Shown here: piece after piece, positions 14,133-20,723 of the stretch
Numbering within the stretch: the first letter of the stretch is position 1
Layout: each line of letters starts with the position of its first letter
IMG/VR virus record: IMGVR_UViG_3300046323_000486
Coordinates: 1-37,674 of that record
Length of the DNA: 37,674 nt
Origin: a virus
Strand: one strand, 5' to 3'
The notes under the pieces: generated by a model
What the model saw: only the letters and a program-made list of their open reading frames with translations
What the model was told of the DNA's origin: nothing
Databases searched by the model: none
Position numbers and translations under genes: made by a program

Positions 14133-14433
14133 ACTCAAGCCATGCCCGTTTTGTGGGGGCAAACCATATCTCGCAAATGTCGAAATGGTGGGATGTTCCT
14201 ATGTTGTTTGTACGGATTGCCGTGCGCAGGGTGATGACGCAACTAAAGAGATGGCCGTAGCCGTATGGAACACCCGCCCCAACTCTCCAGAGGTGTTGGC
14301 GCTGTTGGAGGCGTGTCGCCCGTTTGCACACGCAACAATCAGAAACGGCGTTCCTGTCGCGGGGGCAATCGGTCGCACCGATATCATAACCCTGCGCGCC
14401 GCCCTAGCCATGTTCACGAAAGGCGGTGAATGA
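14119..14433 (+). CDS. Lar-like restriction alleviation protein
   Basis: A 104-residue protein. Residues 1-50 hold the Lar zinc ribbon: Cys9 and Cys12 (KPCPFCGGKPYL), Cys31 and Cys34 (CTDCRAQG), and the terminal AVAVWNTRP motif. Lar of the Rac prophage alters host type I restriction-modification to protect unmodified DNA. A further 50-residue C-terminal module (EVLALLEACRPFAHA, ending LAMFTKGGE) follows. That module recurs in the small protein at 14633-14836. Anti-restriction function is inferred from family. Confidence 0.8.
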   Translation: MTAPELKPCPFCGGKPYLANVEMVGCSYVVCTDCRAQGDDATKEMAVAVWNTRPNSPEVLALLEACRPFAHATIRNGVPVAGAIGRTDIITLRAALAMFTKGGE

Positions 14434-14636
14434 TGGGGTCTTTTGTTTGGACCGAGTTGGTTTGCCGTTCTTGCTCTAGCACGATTGCAGGGCGCTTCCT
14501 TCTTTCCGACCGAGTTCCAAGATCAGAAATGGCGACTTACGCAAAAAAGAACGGTTGGACCAAAATCCGCGATGAAGAGCATCATGACTGGCTTTGCGGT
14601 TACTGCACATCGAAGCACGGGAAGACGACGCTATGA
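14430..14636 (+). CDS. Small protein with two CxxC pairs
   Basis: A 68-residue protein with CRSC near the N-terminus and CGYC near the C-terminus, a probable zinc-binding knuckle. Tandem ATG codons at 14430 and 14433 follow the Lar-like stop region. Between the knuckles lies a basic helix (SEMATYAKKNGWTKI). It may bind DNA or protein; no family is named. Confidence 0.65.
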   Translation: MMGSFVWTELVCRSCSSTIAGRFLLSDRVPRSEMATYAKKNGWTKIRDEEHHDWLCGYCTSKHGKTTL

Positions 14637-14836
14637 CCAACAAAGAAGACCTCACTATGTCCGCCCTCGATACCCCCGCCGAACTGCTTGCCGCAGCGAT
14701 GCAACTGCCAGAGGTGCTGGCGCTGGTGGAGGCGGCTAAAGCACAGTTGCAATACATGGACCTGTGCAATGACAAAGGCGATCTTGAACGCAACCTTCGC
14801 GCCACCCTCGCCCCATTCACGAAAGGCGGTGAATGA
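14633..14836 (+). CDS. Paralogue of the Lar-like C-terminal module
   Basis: A 67-residue protein starting at the ATG at 14633 (ATGA overlap). The segment PEVLALVEAAKAQLQ and the ending LAPFTKGGE repeat the C-terminal half of the Lar-like protein. At DNA level TTCACGAAAGGCGGTGAATG is shared at both 3' ends. It appears to be a stand-alone copy of that module without the zinc ribbon. Function unknown. Confidence 0.65.
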   Translation: MTNKEDLTMSALDTPAELLAAAMQLPEVLALVEAAKAQLQYMDLCNDKGDLERNLRATLAPFTKGGE

Positions 14837-14961
14837 TGACTGCCCGTCAGATAATCGAAGCACGTCTTGGTCGTCGGCTTGGGACGCTGGCAACGATGCC
14901 GCGCGACCTGCGCCGGGCGCTGTACTTGCCCGCATTGCAGTTGGTGAAAGGCGCAACATGA
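14833..14961 (+). CDS. Tiny basic protein coupled to xis candidate
   Basis: A 42-residue frame whose start overlaps the previous stop and whose stop overlaps the next start (ATGA at both ends). It contains RQIIEARLGRRLGTLATMP and a basic helix DLRRALYLPALQL. Two adjacent ATG codons (14833 and 14836) could start it. Exact coupling on both sides is the reason to accept it despite its size. Confidence 0.5.
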   Translation: MMTARQIIEARLGRRLGTLATMPRDLRRALYLPALQLVKGAT

Positions 14962-15164
14962 CCCGCGCTGCATTCCGCCAATCCGACCTAACCCGCGCCG
15001 TCAAAGGTGCAATCGCCGGGGGGCTTCCCGTTGTCAGATCAGAAATCACCAGCGACGGGAGCATCAGGCTATGGCATACAGTCCAAGAATCCGAACCCGC
15101 AAACGCCCGTGAGGCGTGGAAGGCCAGCCGTGCAAGTCGATCTCAAGGGAATCCACAAGGTTAA
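14958..15164 (+). CDS. Small protein before integrase, excisionase candidate
   Basis: A 68-residue protein starting at the ATG at 14958 and overlapping the integrase start by 35 bases. The sequence AAFRQSDLTRAVKGAIAGG, then PVVRSEITSDGSIRLW, is a pattern common directly upstream of alphaproteobacterial phage integrases. A classic MerR/AlpA-type winged helix is not obvious. Position and size fit a recombination directionality factor, but that is inference. Confidence 0.65.
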   Translation: MTRAAFRQSDLTRAVKGAIAGGLPVVRSEITSDGSIRLWHTVQESEPANAREAWKASRASRSQGNPQG

Positions 15165-16176
15165 ACGCCGCCTCTCCGGGGGCGGTCACTCCCTGCACTT
15201 CTACGCATGGCGGGGCGGGCCAAAGATTGAAGCTGAACCCGGAACCCCGCAATTCATCGCAGAGTTTCACGCGCTCACAGCCACCCGCGATAAGCCGATC
15301 AAGGGCAAGGCCACGCTGCAAGGGCTGATTGACAGTTACCGATCGACAACGGATTTCACCGCACTGGCCGAAACCACACGCAAGGAATACGCCCGATACA
15401 TTCGCAAGATTGAGGCCGAGTTTGGCGACTTGCCAATTGCCGCAATCAACGACCCGCTTATTCGTGGCGATTTTCTGGAATGGCGGGACGGGCTGGCCGT
15501 CACAGGGACGCGGGCCGCTGATTACGCGTTTTCGGTCCTGTCGAAGGTCATGGCATGGGCCTATGACCGCCGCAAGATCGTGGCCAACCCGTGCGAACGA
15601 CCCGGCAGGCTGCACAGCGCAGGCAGGGCCGCGAATGTCTGGCGTGACGACACGTTGGGCGCGCTATTCGCCAAGGCGTCCACAGCCGTCGCGTTGCCGT
15701 GTCAGATCGCATTATGGACCGGGCAACGACAGGGCGATATCTTGCGCCTGACATGGGCGGCATACGATGGGGAGTTCATCCGCTTGCGGCAATCGAAAAC
15801 AGGGCGTCACCTGACCATCAAGATTGCAGCCGAATTGCGGGGGGTATTGGACGCGGCCAAGCTAACGCGCAAGACGGTCACGATTTGCGCAACACAGCGC
15901 GCAACACCGTGGACCAGCGACGGTTTTAAAACCAGCTTTGGCAAGACATGCGCCGCAGCCGGGGTTACGGGCCTGACGTTTCACGACTTTCGCGGCACAG
16001 CAGTTTCGCGCCTTGCCGCAGCCGGTTGCTCAGTTCCTGAGATTGCGACCATCACCGGCCATAATCTGAAAGACGTGGAAAGCATCCTCGACAAGCACTA
16101 TTTCAGCCGCGATTTGGCGCTCGGGGAATCGGCCATTGCAAAGCTGGAAAAGCACAGAATGGCAACGGACCTGTAA
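15130..16176 (+). CDS. int: Tyrosine recombinase integrase
   Basis: A 348-residue integrase that catalyses site-specific recombination between attP and a host tRNA-Thr gene. The GTG at 15130 is the start, with GGAAGG 7 bases upstream. The N-terminal arm-binding region is followed by a SAM-like core-binding domain (about 65-150) and the catalytic domain. All active-site residues are visible: Arg200 (TGQRQGD), Lys223 (QSKTGR), His285 and Arg288 (HDFRGT), His311 (TGHN) and the nucleophile Tyr324 (KHYFSR). It lies directly beside attP, as expected, in the same orientation as the repressor gene. Confidence 0.95.
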   Translation: MQVDLKGIHKVKRRLSGGGHSLHFYAWRGGPKIEAEPGTPQFIAEFHALTATRDKPIKGKATLQGLIDSYRSTTDFTALAETTRKEYARYIRKIEAEFGDLPIAAINDPLIRGDFLEWRDGLAVTGTRAADYAFSVLSKVMAWAYDRRKIVANPCERPGRLHSAGRAANVWRDDTLGALFAKASTAVALPCQIALWTGQRQGDILRLTWAAYDGEFIRLRQSKTGRHLTIKIAAELRGVLDAAKLTRKTVTICATQRATPWTSDGFKTSFGKTCAAAGVTGLTFHDFRGTAVSRLAAAGCSVPEIATITGHNLKDVESILDKHYFSRDLALGESAIAKLEKHRMATDL

Positions 16177-16375
16177 ACGGTTTACCGAAAGCCTGTAAAC
16201 GGTTAAACCGCCAACCTGCTAAGCCATTGATTTAAATGGTGCCCCCATCAGGATTTGAACCCGAGACCCCCTGATTACAAATCAGAACCTTTGCGCTGAA
16301 ATCATTGGCAAATATGTGTAAACTAGCCTCATTTGGTGGTGTTTGGAATCAATGGGTTACGTGGCGACTGTAAAC
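16172..16375. other. attP: attP with tRNA-derived core and arm-type sites
   Basis: Four direct copies of TGTAAAC lie at 16172-16178, 16194-16200, 16317-16323 and 16369-16375, two on each side of a core at 16237-16285. The first two sit in a longer repeat, CCTGTAAACGGTT, 22 bases apart. This layout (arm sites around a tRNA-derived core next to int) is that of a phage attachment site. The first arm site overlaps the integrase stop codon. CGGTTAAACCG at 16200-16210 is a further palindrome. Confidence 0.8.
16237..16285 (-). other. att core: 3' half of tRNA-Thr(TGT)
   Basis: On the minus strand these 49 bases read as the anticodon loop TTTGTAA (anticodon TGT), the 3' anticodon stem, a GGGTC variable loop, the T arm with GGTTCAAAT, the acceptor strand TGGGGGC and ACCA. 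The 5' half (expected to begin GCCCCCA) is absent on the upstream side, so this is not a complete tRNA. Integration here would rebuild the host gene's 3' end. The core therefore names the target, a host tRNA-Thr(TGT). Confidence 0.8.
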
Positions 16376-16396
16376 CGAATCCGCGCGGGTTGTGGA

Positions 16397-17074
16397 CTAG
16401 TAATATCTGGCATTTCCGGCGCGCTGCGCAGATGACGCGGGCACACCTGTCGCCAGATTTTCCCAATAATAGCCAAAACCATAGCTGGTCTTAATTGGGT
16501 CAACACCAAGATCGCGTTCCATCTTCCTTCGTGTCCGCTGGACGAAACTGTCAATTACAGTGTCTTTTGCCGGATTCCACCCACGATAGAACTCGTTAAT
16601 GAAGAAGGCGCGCGATTTCACCACACCCGGTCGGGCTGACAAGATAGCACATATATCAAATTCCCTTGCCGTAAGGCGGCATTGCTTCGAACCCCGCATC
16701 ACCAAACGCAGTTCGTGATCACACCAAACCTCTGTATCTGGTCGGGATGTCACCGCTACTTGTGAGCCCCCAGCATCCCAATAATATCCAACGCGATAGT
16801 CCGTCTTGATTGGGTCAAATCCGAAGGCAGGTATGATCTGCATACGTGCGCGTTTAACATAACTATCAACAGTTCTGTCGAAAATATCGAACCCTTCGCC
16901 GTGCATCACGTCAAGAATTTGCTCTCTTGTTCTTATGACACCAGGTGTTTGCATCAGATAGACGCAAAGCCGTAATGGTCCACGCTTCAATCGGCACTCT
17001 TTGTCACCGTGGACAAGAACCCGCTTTTCCGCATCGAACAAAACGCCCTGGCGCTGCACTTCGTCAGAGCGCAT
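16397..17074 (-). CDS. Tandem OmpR/PhoB-type winged-helix regulator
   Basis: A 225-residue protein made of two Trans_reg_C-like winged-helix domains with no receiver domain. Domain 1 (about 10-99) has CRLKRGPLRLCVYLMQTPG, the recognition helix DRTVDSYVKRAR, and a wing ending DPIKTDYRVGYYW. Domain 2 (about 120-204) repeats this as CRLTAREFDICAILSARPG, DTVIDSFVQRTRRKM and DPIKTSYGFGYYW. The start at 17074 overlaps the spanin gene by 11 bases with AGGG upstream. It is the last gene of the leftward late block, beside attP. It may regulate late genes or integration, or act on the host. Confidence 0.85.
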   Translation of the reverse strand: MRSDEVQRQGVLFDAEKRVLVHGDKECRLKRGPLRLCVYLMQTPGVIRTREQILDVMHGEGFDIFDRTVDSYVKRARMQIIPAFGFDPIKTDYRVGYYWDAGGSQVAVTSRPDTEVWCDHELRLVMRGSKQCRLTAREFDICAILSARPGVVKSRAFFINEFYRGWNPAKDTVIDSFVQRTRRKMERDLGVDPIKTSYGFGYYWENLATGVPASSAQRAGNARYY

Positions 17075-17321
17075 CCGCCACACCCTGATACGCCCCCACC
17101 GCAGCCGCGCGGCTGGCCTCGCATTCAATCAGCGCCGTGCCGAGGGTGCCAGCCACCACCAACCAGTCACCAGACCCTAGCGCCGCCTCTGGGGCCAAAC
17201 ATGGCGCTGTGATGGCGCTATCAAGGGGCGGCACGGTTACCCGCGAAAAGGGCTTGAAGTCGCCGCAAGCTGTCAGGGTCAACCCGGCGATTGCCAGCAT
17301 TGCTGTCATTGATTGCCGCAT
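17064..17321 (-). CDS. Rz1-like outer-membrane spanin lipoprotein
   Basis: An 85-residue protein with a lipoprotein signal peptide: MRQSMTAMLAIAGLTLTACG, with the lipobox LTAC putting the lipidated Cys at residue 19. It overlaps the 3' end of the gene 17221-17541 in another frame, the typical nested Rz/Rz1 arrangement. The mature part is short and contains prolines near the start, as in o-spanins. It would act with its partner to fuse inner and outer membranes at the end of lysis. Family assignment rests on architecture. Confidence 0.75.
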   Translation of the reverse strand: MRQSMTAMLAIAGLTLTACGDFKPFSRVTVPPLDSAITAPCLAPEAALGSGDWLVVAGTLGTALIECEASRAAAVGAYQGVADAL

Positions 17322-17541
17322 TTTCGAAATCCTCTAGGGCTGTGGCATTGGCCGCGCGCATGGCTTGCAGCGCAGCCCCGGCGCGCGCAGCACGGGCGCT
17401 GGCCTCTATGATGTCTTGTTGCATCTGTGCGGTTTGCACTGCCAATTCGGCGCGCACAGACGCGGCCCCCTTGGTGTAACCGTGCAGCCATAGCCCACCG
17501 ATAAAGGCCGCTATGGCAAGGGCGCGGTAGAGCAAGATCAT
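17221..17541 (-). CDS. Rz-like inner-membrane spanin
   Basis: A 106-residue protein with one N-terminal membrane anchor (LLYRALAIAAFIGGLWLHGY) followed by a periplasmic coiled coil rich in Ala, Gln and Glu (VQTAQMQQDIIEASARAA). This is the i-spanin layout. It follows the endolysin gene by 10 bases and overlaps the lipoprotein gene by 101 bases. Together they complete a holin-endolysin-Rz-Rz1 cassette. Confidence 0.8.
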   Translation of the reverse strand: MILLYRALAIAAFIGGLWLHGYTKGAASVRAELAVQTAQMQQDIIEASARAARAGAALQAMRAANATALEDFENAAINDSNAGNRRVDPDSLRRLQALFAGNRAAP

Positions 17542-17551
17542 TGCATCACTC

Positions 17552-18163
17552 TCACGGCCAATTTTCTACGCGGGCCCGGTGTTGCGCATCGGTCAGCCGC
17601 AAATCCGGCCGCATGAAATCCTCTGCCCGGATGATCCAACCACCCTTGCCACCGTCTTTGCGGCGCGCGTATTTGCGGCTGGCGGGGCGCGAATCCGCCA
17701 AAGAATAGTAATAGTTGCGCCGCGCGATGGCATATAGATCAGCCATATCCGCGCCTTTCTCCTTGTAGGCCAGTTCGGCGGCATAGATGGTTTGGCGCCC
17801 GATCTGGCCATCAACCCCGCACGGAAACCCCAGCCCGATCAAGAACCGCTGTAACAGCTTGATCGCATTGGCCCCGGCGTTCACGTGCATATCGAACACC
17901 ACGCCTTGCAGCGGCACCGGCAACTTGTCGATGCCAGGTTTATAGAAATAGTGCTGCATGTAGATTTCTGCCGCCCGCGCCACAGGCAGGATTTTTACAT
18001 CGGTCACATCAATGCGGCCATCGCCGTTGATATCCACCCCAAGCGCGCGCATCGTGCCGATGGTGACGCCGTGGTTTGTGGCCCCGCCCGGATCATCTGG
18101 ATCGTTCACAAAACCACCCTCACGGGCCAGAATTTCCGCTGTCAGTTGTGCGACAGTTTTCAT
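17552..18163 (-). CDS. GH108 endolysin (N-acetylmuramidase)
   Basis: A 203-residue endolysin that cleaves peptidoglycan glycan strands. The GH108 signature is at the N-terminus: REGGFVNDPDDPGGATNHGVT with catalytic Glu15. The C-terminal peptidoglycan-binding half includes CGVDGQIGRQTI. Residues 44-55 (DINGDGRIDVTD) match a calcium-binding EF-hand/dockerin-like loop inserted in the catalytic part. No signal peptide is seen, so export depends on the holin upstream. The start overlaps the holin stop. Confidence 0.9.
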   Translation of the reverse strand: MKTVAQLTAEILAREGGFVNDPDDPGGATNHGVTIGTMRALGVDINGDGRIDVTDVKILPVARAAEIYMQHYFYKPGIDKLPVPLQGVVFDMHVNAGANAIKLLQRFLIGLGFPCGVDGQIGRQTIYAAELAYKEKGADMADLYAIARRNYYYSLADSRPASRKYARRKDGGKGGWIIRAEDFMRPDLRLTDAQHRARVENWP

Positions 18164-18549
18164 TCTTCGGGATCCTTTCCCAAAACCTTGTCAATCGCGC
18201 CGTCAACAATTCGCTCTGTCTTTTTTTCAACCAGCCCCATCACCCGCAGGGCTGTGCCAACCGCATAGCGACTGCAAAACCCGCCCACGAACATCACCAG
18301 CTGGGGTGGATAGGCGGGCATGTAAATCTGGGCAAACTCGGCGCTGATCACCGCCACGATCAGCGCGCTCAAAAGGACGCTGATCAATTCACGTTCATCA
18401 CGCTCTGGCGAAAATGACCGGGCCAGCGATGCCCCGGCCAAGGCCAGAATGACCCCGCCAAAAAACAGGTGCGGGGCGAATGAAATGCCAAGACCAGACA
18501 GAACAAGGGTTAACCAGTCTTTTGCGGTCAGCAAAGCTGCGTCTTTCAT
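18160..18549 (-). CDS. Holin
   Basis: A 129-residue membrane protein with about three hydrophobic segments (near 12-40, 54-76 and 83-105) and a charged C-terminal tail (EKKTERIVDGAIDKVLGKDP). It directly precedes the endolysin with an ATGA overlap, the usual holin position. It would form the inner-membrane lesion that lets the endolysin out. Assignment rests on context and topology, because holin sequences are poorly conserved. Confidence 0.75.
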   Translation of the reverse strand: MKDAALLTAKDWLTLVLSGLGISFAPHLFFGGVILALAGASLARSFSPERDERELISVLLSALIVAVISAEFAQIYMPAYPPQLVMFVGGFCSRYAVGTALRVMGLVEKKTERIVDGAIDKVLGKDPEE

Positions 18550-18578
18550 GGCAACATTATCCCCAATCTATTCATCAT

Positions 18579-20702
18579 TTATCGCACGATCTCCCAAAAC
18601 ACCGTCGACGTGTCGGCGCCGGATGATGAACGCAACTGAAAGCTGGTCGCGTTCACGATTGTATGCACGTCAAGGTGGCCCAATGTGCCGCCCGAAATGG
18701 TTCTTGTGATCATGATTTTACCCGCATCATCGGTGCGCACTTCGGTGTTGCCGATCCCTGCCCCGCCAGCCACAAGCGTTGCTGTTCCAAAGAGCCTGCC
18801 CGCCTTGCCGCTGTTGCCACGCCGCTGTTCCACAACGTTTGTTGCATCCGACGAATATGGTGCGGTTATGCCGTTCCCGTCATTGTTAAGAACCCTGACA
18901 GTGGCGCATTCGCGGGGGTAGATATCAACGTCAAAACCGCGCGTATAGTTTCCGCGAATGGAAATCTCTGCCAGCTTTGGTGTGCCTCTTGGGTTTGCAA
19001 CAATGGCTTGCGCGCCAGTTGCGGCAAGGTTAACAACACGGTTTCCCTCGATAACCCCGTCAATCATCGCGCCAGTAAAGATCGGGGTCTTGTCGGTTGA
19101 AACAGTAATCCCCGCCCCGGTCCCCGTGCATTCAAGGTCGTTTCCGGCAATCCGAAGCCCGCGCATTCGTGCGTTTATTTGCGTCCCCTGCACCGCCGTC
19201 AGTGTAATGCCCCCGCTCTCACTGTTTAGGTTGATCCGTCCCGGCCCGCCGCGCGCCACGTTGTTTTCAATCCTCATGCCGTTGTACGGGCCAACCACCA
19301 GAATGGCGACATCACTCCCGCTAAACGTATTGTTTGAGATGGTGATATCTCTCGATGTCGCGCCCCAATCATACGCGACAAGCTGAACATGGACCGCAGA
19401 CCGCAAAGAAGGGTCGTTGATGATGTTGCCGCTCACTTTTGCGTTTCGGATAGCAACGCCGGTTCCGGTAAACGTGCCGCCCTCAAGGCTGATCAGGCTG
19501 TAGCCAGTTTCAGCCGCCGCCGCGACGTGAACAATGTTGTCGATGATTTCCAGATTTTCAATTGCTGATGCGCGCACGAACTGCGCCAAACAGTTGCGCG
19601 ATAGGTTCCCCGAAATCCGCACATTCTTGGCGTCAAAATATCCATCGAACACACCAAGGCGGTGCGTTCCGGTGTTGTCGCGCCCGCACCAATTTGTTTC
19701 ATTGTCCGCGATCAAGACTGCCTCGGTGATGCCAGAATAGACCACCGCGCACGTGCCAAAATCCTTTGTTGTGGCCGCGCTTAGGAACGTGTTGCCAACC
19801 ACCTCCAGTGCGCGCGATGTCAAAATGGCAATATAATCCAAGATTTGGGTCTGGTTCTGCACAGGTGATGTAAATGCACACCCGCGAACGGTCAGTTTGC
19901 CAGCCCCCGTCAGATTGATTGACCGCGTGTAAAGCCTGTCAAATCGACTGTTTATCACCGTCACATCACCGCAAGTTGTACCGTAGACCCCAACGTTAAA
20001 ACTGCCAGAGGCATAATGCGCTGGCAAGAATTGGGTCACGACGCCAAACATGTGATCGAACGTCACGTTGTCGAATATAACCCCGTCACTGCCTGATACG
20101 TTGAAATAGCCCGCAAACCGCGTGGCGTTTCCAAGCACTTTGCAATTGGAAATCCGCAGATCAACCTTGCCCGACATGGTGATCGGTGCAGCAAGGCGGA
20201 AACTCGCATTGCCGCCATGCACTGACCCCAAGATGGTCGGTGTCGCGTTGACCGCCGCCTGAAAAGATGGCGAGTCATCTGTCGTACCGTCACCAACGGC
20301 CCCAAATGCGCGGACATCAAGGCCGTCCTCTGTCGGGAATACGGTCCATGAAAGTGTTGACGCAGTATGCGTTAAGTTTCCGCCCGAAGCCAAACGCTGA
20401 TAAATTGCGTCAATGGATGCGACACGTACGATGTCGCCCACCGACACCGTCCCAGATGTCAGGGCCACCAGCTGGGCAAATGTGACCACCTCTACCCCAC
20501 CGTAGGCCGCTGCCTGTGCCGCAGACATCGCCGCCTGATCGGCAACCCCGCCGATTGCATTGCGCAACTCTGCCTTGCTGGGATTGTGCACCCCAGACGA
20601 TGGATCACCGATTGGCAAGGGTGCCCCTACCGGGGCGTTTGGAAGGCCATCGCCTGTGTAGCGGACAAAATCGCGCAATGCGGTGTCTACAGCAACGCTC
20701 AT
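18579..20702 (-). CDS. Beta-helix tail spike, receptor-binding protein
   Basis: A 707-residue protein. After an N-terminal virion-attachment part, DGLDVRAFGAVGDGTTDDSP (about 130-150) marks the start of a pectate-lyase-like right-handed beta-helix. Many repeated turns such as NTFSGSDVAILV and NNVARGGPGRINL follow. Such spikes bind and often hydrolyse surface polysaccharide. GGAG precedes the ATG at 20702. It lies between the tail-tip protein and the holin and probably determines host range; the substrate cannot be told. Confidence 0.85.
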   Translation of the reverse strand: MSVAVDTALRDFVRYTGDGLPNAPVGAPLPIGDPSSGVHNPSKAELRNAIGGVADQAAMSAAQAAAYGGVEVVTFAQLVALTSGTVSVGDIVRVASIDAIYQRLASGGNLTHTASTLSWTVFPTEDGLDVRAFGAVGDGTTDDSPSFQAAVNATPTILGSVHGGNASFRLAAPITMSGKVDLRISNCKVLGNATRFAGYFNVSGSDGVIFDNVTFDHMFGVVTQFLPAHYASGSFNVGVYGTTCGDVTVINSRFDRLYTRSINLTGAGKLTVRGCAFTSPVQNQTQILDYIAILTSRALEVVGNTFLSAATTKDFGTCAVVYSGITEAVLIADNETNWCGRDNTGTHRLGVFDGYFDAKNVRISGNLSRNCLAQFVRASAIENLEIIDNIVHVAAAAETGYSLISLEGGTFTGTGVAIRNAKVSGNIINDPSLRSAVHVQLVAYDWGATSRDITISNNTFSGSDVAILVVGPYNGMRIENNVARGGPGRINLNSESGGITLTAVQGTQINARMRGLRIAGNDLECTGTGAGITVSTDKTPIFTGAMIDGVIEGNRVVNLAATGAQAIVANPRGTPKLAEISIRGNYTRGFDVDIYPRECATVRVLNNDGNGITAPYSSDATNVVEQRRGNSGKAGRLFGTATLVAGGAGIGNTEVRTDDAGKIMITRTISGGTLGHLDVHTIVNATSFQLRSSSGADTSTVFWEIVR

Positions 20703-20723
20703 ATCAGTCTCCAAGAATATTGA

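Noticed and set aside
16237-16320. Complete tRNA-Thr gene
   Set aside because: Only the 3' half from the anticodon arm to CCA is present; the 5' acceptor strand and D arm are missing, so it is an att core.
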